Shown here: piece by piece, positions 57,968-64,000 of the stretch
Layout: each line of letters begins with the position of its first letter
Numbering within the stretch: the stretch's first letter is position 1
Source: SPCO01 sp964427285
GTDB taxonomy: Bacteria; Chloroflexota; Limnocylindria; Limnocylindrales; CSP1-4
Reading direction: 5' to 3'
NCBI GenBank assembly: GCA_964427285.1
Contig: CAYRTS010000006.1
Span: forward strand, 1-64,000
Length of the DNA stretch: 64,000 nucleotides
Program-made: the position numbers and the translations under genes
The notes under the pieces: model-generated
Databases searched by the model: none
Told to the model about the DNA's origin: nothing
Seen by the model: the letters and a program-made list of their open reading frames with translations, nothing else

Positions 57968-59086
57968 TTGAGCGCAGCTGCAACGACAGACCTGGTCGAG
58001 GCGGTCCCCGCCTCCGGGTCGCAGTCGATCGCCAGACTTGGCCGCGACGGCGGATCCGGGACTCCGACCCTCGCGATCAACCATCTCTGGAAGGTCTTTG
58101 GTCCGGCTGAGCACAAGCTGATCGGCACGCCCGATGCGGACCTACCGCGCGAGGAGCTCAAGCGCAAGACCGGGTCGATGATCGCCATCGGGGATGTCAG
58201 CTTCCGGGTCTGGCCCGGCGAGGTCTTCGTGGTCATGGGCCTGTCCGGGAGCGGCAAGTCCACGCTGGTCCGGTGCATCACCCGGCTGATCGAACCGACC
58301 GCCGGCGAGGTCCTGTTCGACGGCTACGACATCCGCAAGGCGGGCCCGGAGAAGCTGCGCGAACTGCGCCGGCGCAGCTTCAGCATGGTTTTCCAGCACT
58401 TCGGCCTCTTGCCACATCGGCGCGTGCTGGACAACGTGGCCTACCCGCTGGAGATCCGCGGCGAGGATAAGGCGTCGCGCCATCGGCGAGCGCACGAGAT
58501 GATCGAGCTGGTCGGGCTCAAGGGCCATGCCGACAGCTATCCGGACCAGCTGTCGGGCGGGATGCAGCAGCGGGTCGGCCTGGCGCGCGCTCTCGCCGTC
58601 GATCCCGACGTGATGTTCTTCGATGAGCCATTCAGCGCGCTCGATCCACTGATCCGCCGCGACATGCAGAAGGAGGTCATCCGGCTCCATCGGGAGGTCG
58701 GCAAGACGATGGTCTTCATTACCCACGATCTCGCCGAGGCGCTCCGCCTGGGCGACCACATCGTGATCATGCGTGACGGCAAGGTGGTCCAGGCCGGGCG
58801 GCCGGAGGAGCTGGTTGGTGCCCCGGCGGACGACTACGTGGCCGACTTTGTCCGTGACGTCCCGAAGGCGCATGTTCTGACCCTGCGCTGGGTCATGCGC
58901 CCGGTTGTGCCCGCTGACCCGCTCGATGGGCCGGAATTCCCGGCCAGCGCGATCATTCGGACAGCGCTCCATGCGGCAACCGAGACGGAGAAACCACTGC
59001 GGGTCGTGGAGGACGGCCGACTCATCGGGGTCGTCGACCGGTCGCAGATCCTCGCGGCGATGGCCGGAGGGGAACGGGAGCCATGA
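57968..59086 (+). CDS. proV: Glycine betaine/choline-type ABC transporter ATP-binding protein
   Basis: 372 residues from TTG (LSAAATTDL), supported by GGGAGGG 4 bases upstream; GTG at 57905 is the alternative. Walker A GLSGSGKST, Q-loop VFQHFGLLPHR, signature LSGGMQQRVGLARALA, Walker B VMFFDEPFSALDP, H-loop ITHDLAEA. The long N-terminus with IGTPDADLPREELKRKTG and RRDMQKEVIRLH are ProV/OpuAA features; a partial C-terminal CBS-like region (LRVVEDGRLIGVVDRSQIL) may sense ionic strength. 4-base overlap with the permease gene. Confidence 0.93.
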   Translation: MSAAATTDLVEAVPASGSQSIARLGRDGGSGTPTLAINHLWKVFGPAEHKLIGTPDADLPREELKRKTGSMIAIGDVSFRVWPGEVFVVMGLSGSGKSTLVRCITRLIEPTAGEVLFDGYDIRKAGPEKLRELRRRSFSMVFQHFGLLPHRRVLDNVAYPLEIRGEDKASRHRRAHEMIELVGLKGHADSYPDQLSGGMQQRVGLARALAVDPDVMFFDEPFSALDPLIRRDMQKEVIRLHREVGKTMVFITHDLAEALRLGDHIVIMRDGKVVQAGRPEELVGAPADDYVADFVRDVPKAHVLTLRWVMRPVVPADPLDGPEFPASAIIRTALHAATETEKPLRVVEDGRLIGVVDRSQILAAMAGGEREP

Positions 59087-61020
59087 CCGCGATCACTGCG
59101 CCGGCGGCCCTGGGTCTGGACCCGCGGGCCGCCCGTCGCCTGATCCTGCTGGCAACGGTCATTGGGGCGGTCGCTGCGTATCTCGTTCTGGCTGGGCAGG
59201 GGACCCTGCCGCACGACGAGGAGTACCCGCTGTTCGCGGCGCTCAACGGCGTGAAGGCGTGGGTCGACGAGAACCGGAACTCGATCATCGTGTTCTCGCT
59301 CATTCGCGAGGGGGTCGGCGGGCTGGTCGGGTCCTTCGAGAACCTGATCGGTGCGCTGGGCTGGCCGGGCGTCCTCGCGGCCACCGCTGCCCTCGGTGCG
59401 GTCTTCGGCGGCTGGCGGCTGGCGGCTGTGACGGGACTCGGAATGGCCACGATCGGGCTACTGGGTCTGTGGACCTCGGGCATGGACACGCTCGCCCAGA
59501 TGCTGGCCGCGGTCGTCATCTCGCTCATGATCGGGATTCCGTTGGGGATCCTCGGTGGACAGTCCAAGCGGTTTGCGGGCCTGATCACGCCGATTCTCGA
59601 CGTGATGCAGATCATGCCCACGTTCGCTTACCTGGCCCCGCTGACCTTGCTGTTCAGCATCGGCGTCTCCACGGCCGCCATCGCCACCCTGATCTACGCG
59701 ATTCCGCCGGCAATTCGTATCACGGCGCTCGGGATTCTGGCCGTGCCCGCCGCCTCGGTCGAGGCGGCTAGGTCGCTCGGGTCGACGCGTTTGCAGCTGC
59801 TGCGCAAGGTCCAACTCCCGCAGGCACGACGGACCATCGGCATCGGCGTCAACCAGACGATCATGATGGCGCTATCGATGGTCGTGATCACCGCGGTCAT
59901 CGGGGCGCCGGGACTTGGTGCCGACGTGCTCCGCGCCCTCCAGCAGGTGAATGTAGGCCTGGCCTTCCAGGCGGGCCTCGCGATCGTGATCCTCGCCATT
60001 GTCCTGGACCGTCTCACGGACCGCGCCGGGGAGTGGATGGATCCGCGCTTCCGCAAGGCGGATGCCAGCGTCGGGCGGCGCCGCCTGCTGTACGCGTCGG
60101 CGCTCGGGGCTGTAGTCGCGGCAGCGTTCCTGGCCCGTGGATTGCCGGATCCGGCCGAGTTCCCCGACACGCTCAAGCTCTCGATGGTGGCGCCCATCAA
60201 CGAGGTGGTCCAATGGATCACGACCAACTTTGGCGAGGGCACCGCCGCGATCAAGGACGGCTTCAGCATCGTCCTGCTGAACCCGCTCGAGAGCGTGCTG
60301 ACCAATGCGCCCTGGTGGCTCGTCATCGCCCTGGTGCTGGTTCTCGGCTGGTTCATCTCCGGGGTCCGCGCCTCGGTGGTGGCCGGTGCCTGTCTTGGCC
60401 TGGTGGTCCTCCTGGGGCTGTGGGAGCACGGCATGCAGACGCTGGCGAGTGTTTTGATCGCCACCGCATTGACGCTCGTCATCGGCGGAGCGCTCGGCGT
60501 GCTGTCGGCCCGAAACGATCGGTTCCGAACGATCCTGCGGCCGATCCTCGACGCGGCCCAGACAATGCCCGCGTTTGTCTACCTGATCCCGGCCGTGGCG
60601 CTCTTCTCCCCGAGCCGGTTCACGGCCATCGTGGCCGCTCTGGTCTACGCCATTCCGCCGGTCATCCGCCTGGTGGATGCCGGGATCCGGACCGTTCCCG
60701 TGACGGTCATGGAGGCCGCGACCGCGTCCGGCTCCACCGCACGACAGTTGCTCTGGAAGGTTCAGCTGCCCCTGTCACGCCGAGCACTCCTCGTGGCCGC
60801 GAACCAGGGAATCGTCATGGTCCTGGCGATGGTCGTCGTCGGGGCGCTGGTCGGGGCTGGCGCGCTGGGATACGACGTCATCGCCGGCTTCGCCCAGGGC
60901 GAGGACTTCGGCAAGGGCCTCGCGGCTGGGACGGCGATCGTGCTGCTGGGCATCATGCTCGATCGGATCACCCAGGGGGCCGGCGGGCGAGGATCGGCGG
61001 GACTCGCCCGCGGGGGCTAG
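59083..61020 (+). CDS. proW: Fused double permease of a glycine betaine-type ABC transporter
   Basis: 645 residues carrying two complete ProW-like permease units in one chain: the first EAA-loop is EAARSLGSTRLQLLRKVQLPQARR (about 225-250), the second EAATASGSTARQLLWKVQLPLSRR (about 545-570). Each is preceded by IxxxMPxFxYL (QIMPTFAYLAP; QTMPAFVYLIP). Ordinary ProW/OpuAB proteins are single units that homodimerise; here both halves of the channel are covalently linked. GTGWxS-like linkers between the halves carry the region VGRRRLLYASALG. Confidence 0.93.
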   Translation: MTAITAPAALGLDPRAARRLILLATVIGAVAAYLVLAGQGTLPHDEEYPLFAALNGVKAWVDENRNSIIVFSLIREGVGGLVGSFENLIGALGWPGVLAATAALGAVFGGWRLAAVTGLGMATIGLLGLWTSGMDTLAQMLAAVVISLMIGIPLGILGGQSKRFAGLITPILDVMQIMPTFAYLAPLTLLFSIGVSTAAIATLIYAIPPAIRITALGILAVPAASVEAARSLGSTRLQLLRKVQLPQARRTIGIGVNQTIMMALSMVVITAVIGAPGLGADVLRALQQVNVGLAFQAGLAIVILAIVLDRLTDRAGEWMDPRFRKADASVGRRRLLYASALGAVVAAAFLARGLPDPAEFPDTLKLSMVAPINEVVQWITTNFGEGTAAIKDGFSIVLLNPLESVLTNAPWWLVIALVLVLGWFISGVRASVVAGACLGLVVLLGLWEHGMQTLASVLIATALTLVIGGALGVLSARNDRFRTILRPILDAAQTMPAFVYLIPAVALFSPSRFTAIVAALVYAIPPVIRLVDAGIRTVPVTVMEAATASGSTARQLLWKVQLPLSRRALLVAANQGIVMVLAMVVVGALVGAGALGYDVIAGFAQGEDFGKGLAAGTAIVLLGIMLDRITQGAGGRGSAGLARGG

Positions 61021-61094
61021 CATCCACGCGTCACGGGACGTGCCATTGGTTGTGCAACCGGGCCGCGACCCGGACTCAGGAGGAGGCCACACAC

Positions 61095-62060
61095 GTGCAA
61101 GGAAATCGAATCGCCCGCCTTGTTGCCGGGATCGCCGCGCTGAGCTTCATAGTGGCGGCCTGTTCGCCTGCCGGTGGGGGGGCCGCAAGCGTCGCGCCGA
61201 GTGCGGGCGGCGCCGATAAGGGCACGATCAACATTGCCATCAACCCGTGGGTAGGCGCCGAGGCGAATGTCGCCGTCATCAAGAACCTGCTGGAAACGAA
61301 ACTCGGCTACAAGGTTGAGGCGACGTCGATCGCCGAAGAGATCGCTTGGCCCGGCTTCGAAACCGGCGAGATCGATGTCATCCTCGAGAACTGGGGTCAC
61401 CCGGACCTGGAGGCGACCTATATCACGGAGAAGAAGGTTGCCCTGGATGCCGGGCCAAACGGGATCATCGGCGTGATCGGCTGGTACGTGCCGGAGTGGA
61501 TGATCACCGAGTACCCGGATATCACGGACTGGAACAACCTCAACAAATACGCCGAGCTGTTCAAGACCTCGGAATCAGGCGACCTTGGGCAGTTCCTGGC
61601 CAGCGACCCGACCTTCGTCACCAATGACGAGGCGCTCATCACCAACCTGGAGCTGAACTACAAGGCCGTCTACTCCGGCAGTGAGGCCGCGAGCATCACG
61701 GCATTCAAGACGGCGACGGAGCAGAAGAAGCCGCTCATTGGCTACTTCTACGATCCGCAGTGGGCGCATTCCCAGATCAAGCTGGTGCAGATCAAGCTGC
61801 CGCCGTACGTCGCCGGTTGCGACGCCGATCCGAAGGCAGTGGCGTGCGATTACCCGCTCTACACGCTCAACAAGATCGTGGCGACAAAGTTCGCCGAGAC
61901 CAAGGTTGATGCATACACGCTGGTCAAGAACTTCCAGTGGACGAATGCGGATCAGAACCAGGTGGCCGACTACATCACCAACCAGGGGATGACCGCGGAC
62001 GAGGCCGGCGCCAAGTGGGTCGCCGACAACGAAGCCGTCTGGAAAGCCTGGCTGCCCTGA
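61095..62060 (+). CDS. proX: Glycine betaine/quaternary-amine substrate-binding lipoprotein
   Basis: 321 residues from GTG with CAGGAGG upstream. Signal peptide with lipobox VAAC (Cys about 22), then a Gly/Ala/Ser linker. OpuAC domain with Trp residues for a quaternary-amine cage: INPWVGAEAN, ILENWGHPD, GWYVPEW and FYDPQWAHSQ. ALITNLELNY and a Cys pair (AGCDADPKAVAC) probably form a disulfide. Delivers substrate to the fused permease. Probable ligand glycine betaine or a relative. Confidence 0.93.
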   Translation: MQGNRIARLVAGIAALSFIVAACSPAGGGAASVAPSAGGADKGTINIAINPWVGAEANVAVIKNLLETKLGYKVEATSIAEEIAWPGFETGEIDVILENWGHPDLEATYITEKKVALDAGPNGIIGVIGWYVPEWMITEYPDITDWNNLNKYAELFKTSESGDLGQFLASDPTFVTNDEALITNLELNYKAVYSGSEAASITAFKTATEQKKPLIGYFYDPQWAHSQIKLVQIKLPPYVAGCDADPKAVACDYPLYTLNKIVATKFAETKVDAYTLVKNFQWTNADQNQVADYITNQGMTADEAGAKWVADNEAVWKAWLP

Positions 62061-62606
62061 TCGGAGACCGACAGTAGGGTGAGGACCGGCCGCAGCAACA
62101 GCAAACACGCCGACGACTTGCCGATCTTCTCCTGACCTCGGTCGCCGACCCGCCAACGGACTGACTGGGTGGTCCGGGCGATATCACGTGGCCACCCCGA
62201 CCCGCTCATTCCCGTCATCAGCCCCCTCGTCACCGATGAGGGGGCGGCCGCTCTATCAGCGCCGTCGGGGTGATCCGTCCGGCCGGCTAGATTGAGCCCG
62301 GGTTCGTGGCTGGCCGCGGCGCCGGGTCGTTCCCGTTCGCATAACCACGCCCACGGACTATTACGGAGATGATCGAGGCGACAGGGCGCGTAGCGGCGCT
62401 GGATCCACGCTCAACGGTGGCCCGATTCCAGCTTGAATCGCCGGATTCTGGCCGTTGAACCTGGTTTTGCCTCCGTACCATTCCCATGGCGCGGTTATGC
62501 GTCCATCGCCGTCCATGCCGGGAAGTTCGGCGGCAACCCCCGCCAAGTCGAGGCTGGCGGGAGGGCTGACTTCGCCCCAGCCCCGCGCCCCGCCCCGTCA
62601 GGCCGG
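62061..62606. other. Intergenic region after the transporter operon
   Basis: 545 bases between converging genes. Apart from the hairpin at 62222-62244 I see no convincing gene, RNA or repeat. Confidence 0.5.
62222..62244. terminator. Hairpin, possible terminator of the transporter operon
   Basis: CCCCCTC and GAGGGGG form a perfect 7-bp stem with a 9-nt loop (plus a possible G-T closing pair). No U-tract follows. It could serve the converging genes on both strands. Confidence 0.5.
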
Positions 62607-63320
62607 CTAGTTTCGGTTGCCGCCGAAGAGCCGGAGCATGAACAGGAAGATGTTGATGAAATCCAGGTAGAGGTGGAGGGCGCCGATTACGGCCGCCTTC
62701 TCCATCGAACCGGTCCGTGCGGCGAGGTCGCCGCTCTGGATGCGCTGGACGTCATAGGCAGTGAGCGCGGTGAAGATGACCACCCCGACGATGGAGATCG
62801 CCCAGGTCAGCACGCTGCTGGCGAGGAAGAGATTGAGCAGCGAGGCGACCAGGATCCCGATGATGCCCATGAACAGGATGCCCTGCAGGCCGGCGAGGGA
62901 TCGCTTGGTGGTGGCGCCGTAGAGCGCCGCCGCCCCGAACATGGCCGACGCCGACAGGAACGCCGTGGCGACCGAAGCTCCCGAATACGCGGTCACGATC
63001 AACCCGATCGTGAGACCGAGGGTCGCGGCGTAGACGAAGAAGAGGGCCAGGGCGATCGTCGCGCTGATCTTGTTGATCGCGGCGCTGATGGCGATGACCA
63101 GGCCCAGCTGGGCGATGAACAGGATGAAGAAATTGCCCGCTGCGAATTCGAGCAGCCGATCGTTCGACTGGACGGTCCAGGCGACGCCGGCGGTGACCAA
63201 GAGGCCGGCGAACATCCAGACGAAGGCCTGGGTCAGGAACGCCGTCGCGAGTCGCGCATCCGGCTTGACGCCCAGTGTCGACGGGGCCGCAAACTGCCCG
63301 GGGAACGAATTCTGGTTCAT
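62607..63320 (-). CDS. Bax inhibitor-1/YccA-family membrane protein
   Basis: 237 residues, seven hydrophobic segments (AFVWMFAGLLVTAGVAW, NFFILFIAQLGLVIAISAAI, ATIALALFFVYAATLGLTIGLIV, VATAFLSASAMFGAAALYG, LQGILFMGIIGILVASLLNLF, WAISIVGVVIFTALTAYDVQRI, GALHLYLDFINIFLFMLRLFG). The last two, with the Asp-containing loop FTALTAYDVQRI and LHLYLDFINIF, are the UPF0005/BI-1 signature. AAGGAG precedes the ATG. Predicted pH-dependent calcium leak or membrane-quality protein. Confidence 0.92.
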   Translation of the reverse strand: MNQNSFPGQFAAPSTLGVKPDARLATAFLTQAFVWMFAGLLVTAGVAWTVQSNDRLLEFAAGNFFILFIAQLGLVIAISAAINKISATIALALFFVYAATLGLTIGLIVTAYSGASVATAFLSASAMFGAAALYGATTKRSLAGLQGILFMGIIGILVASLLNLFLASSVLTWAISIVGVVIFTALTAYDVQRIQSGDLAARTGSMEKAAVIGALHLYLDFINIFLFMLRLFGGNRN

Positions 63321-63348
63321 GACTTCGCGATCTCCTTGTTGATGTCCG

Positions 63349-63699
63349 CTACCACATCAAGCCCGCTTCCTTGGGGTCCCAGCGCTCCGCGAGCAGGGTC
63401 ACCTTGACTTCGTGATCGACGACCGACTCTGCCTGCTCCTTGACCTGCGCGATCATCGAACCCGCGTACGGGCAGAACGGCGTGGTCAGGATCATCTTGA
63501 CCTCGGTCGAGTCCTTCCCGAGGATGATCTGCTTGATCAGCGCCAGTTCCACGACGTTCATCCCGATCTCCGGATCGACCACGGCGCGCAGCGCATCGAG
63601 GATCGCCAGTTCCGTGGCGCGCCGCTCGGCATCGAAGCCCGCGGGCTCAGTCGTCGAGGCGGCCGTCGCGGCAGGGGTCGTCGTGCTGATGTCGGTCAT
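63349..63699 (-). CDS. MIP18/DUF59 (SufT-like) Fe-S maturation protein
   Basis: 116 residues from ATG MTDISTTTPAA. After an Ala/Thr-rich leader, ILDALRAVVDPEIGMNVVELALIKQI and LTTPFCPYAGSMIAQVKEQAESV give the DUF59 pattern with the conserved DPE and Cys. SufT/PaaD-like proteins assist Fe-S cluster delivery. It is separated by more than 30 kb from sufC/sufS. GGAG lies 12 bases before the start; TACGCT lies about 35 bases upstream. Confidence 0.85.
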   Translation of the reverse strand: MTDISTTTPAATAASTTEPAGFDAERRATELAILDALRAVVDPEIGMNVVELALIKQIILGKDSTEVKMILTTPFCPYAGSMIAQVKEQAESVVDHEVKVTLLAERWDPKEAGLMW

Positions 63700-63796
63700 G
63701 TGCTCGGTGTCTCCGGTTCGTGCGGAGGGACAGCGTACCACCGAGGTCCATCAGGGCCCCTCGTACTGGATCTCGATGGACACCCGCGGCCGGGCG

Positions 63797-64000
63797 TCAG
63801 CCGGCGGTGACGACTCCGGGGATCCGGTATTGCTCGGGGAGGATGGCCGCCTCGGATTCGGTGTACCCAGACCCAACCAACGAGCCGTCGGCCTCGAAGA
63901 AGTCGGCGTAGCGCTCGCGGTGGGTCGCCGCATACGCAAAGGCCGCCGCCACGCCCATCGCCCGCAGCTCCGGGTGGTCGTTGAGGATCCGGGTCAGGTC
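63797..64000 (-). CDS. C-terminal end of an unidentified protein
   Basis: The frame is open to the window edge and ends in TGA; 68 residues are visible (DLTRILNDHPELRAMGVAAAFAYAATHRERYADFFEADG then SLVGSGYTESEAAILPEQYRIPGVVTAG). Codon use matches the neighbours and the sequence is clearly protein-like, soluble and acidic. I do not recognise the family. Confidence 0.65.
   Translation of the reverse strand, partial: DLTRILNDHPELRAMGVAAAFAYAATHRERYADFFEADGSLVGSGYTESEAAILPEQYRIPGVVTAG

Noticed and set aside
60033..61094. Long N-terminal extension of the substrate-binding protein
   Set aside because: The extension overlaps the permease gene in another frame; the GTG at 61095 has a good Shine-Dalgarno and is followed by a lipoprotein signal peptide.
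1..64000. tRNA, rRNA, riboswitch or insertion sequence
   Set aside because: I looked for T-loop/anticodon patterns, cobalamin/glycine/SAM-type leaders and transposase motifs in the intergenic spaces and saw none; short or diverged examples could be missed without a covariance search.

Overview
The window is high-GC bacterial chromosome with dense gene packing. Most genes are joined by 1- or 4-base start/stop overlaps (ATGA, GTGA, TGATG), and GTG and TTG starts are common. The gene content fits a Gram-positive-like, high-GC, probably aerobic soil or freshwater bacterium: a CysO/CysM/Mec cysteine system, polyphosphate glucokinase, SufC/SufS/SufU with an Rrf2 regulator, coproporphyrin-type heme synthesis, a soluble acyl-ACP desaturase, and cyclase-ATPase-TPR regulators. 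Chloroflexota (Limnocylindria/Ellin6529-like) is my best guess and Actinobacteriota-like lineages are the alternative; no marker gene here settles it. Four runs of exactly 100 N show this is a scaffold.

Layout. 1-6.1 kb: end of an APC permease, a glutamine-synthetase-like ligase, a repeat-rich stretch carrying an XRE-HTH/nuclease-like gene, then an SDR dehydrogenase and polyphosphate glucokinase. 6.4-15.3 kb: signalling island with a minus-strand membrane histidine kinase, a NUDIX hydrolase and small membrane protein, then a plus-strand run of hybrid kinase, chimeric micro-ORF, REC-HisKA_3 kinase and REC-EAL phosphodiesterase. 15.5-21.1 kb: HxlR regulator and HtrA-like protease (divergent), purEK, nucleoside hydrolase, tandem Usp. 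21.2-30.7 kb: sulfur and Fe-S block (Mec, CysM, CysO, rhodanese-E1, SufU; later Rrf2-SufC-SufS), interrupted by two toxin-antitoxin pairs and a desaturase. 30.8-35.4 kb: DinB-like proteins, a cyclase-ATPase regulator, a SnoaL-like remnant and a DUF1905 protein.

35.4-43.9 kb is a corrinoid one-carbon locus: corrinoid protein, DUF1638, a virulence-factor-domain protein, pterin-dependent methyltransferase, corrinoid-reactivating Fe-S protein, a non-pyrrolysine MttB-family methyltransferase and a MetF-like reductase, with a divergent IclR regulator. 44.0-52.8 kb is a nearly complete heme operon: regulator-hemA-hemC-hemD-hemB-hemQ-hemL-hemE-hemH. 52.8-62.1 kb holds etfA, etfB and a dimethylglycine/sarcosine-dehydrogenase-like flavoprotein facing a glycine-betaine-type ABC transporter with a fused double permease. 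62.6-64 kb has a Bax-inhibitor-1 protein, a SufT-like DUF59 protein and the end of an unidentified gene.

The corrinoid locus, flavoprotein/ETF and transporter could form one quaternary-amine pathway: uptake, corrinoid removal of the first methyl to folate, then oxidative demethylation to glycine. That link is inference. The most unusual local structures are a 119-bp hairpin-ended repeat in three copies bracketing the HTH/nuclease-like gene, a 52-codon chimeric micro-ORF sharing 47 identical bases with a nearby kinase gene, and recurrent TAnnnT boxes 6-9 nt before start codons that imply leaderless mRNAs.
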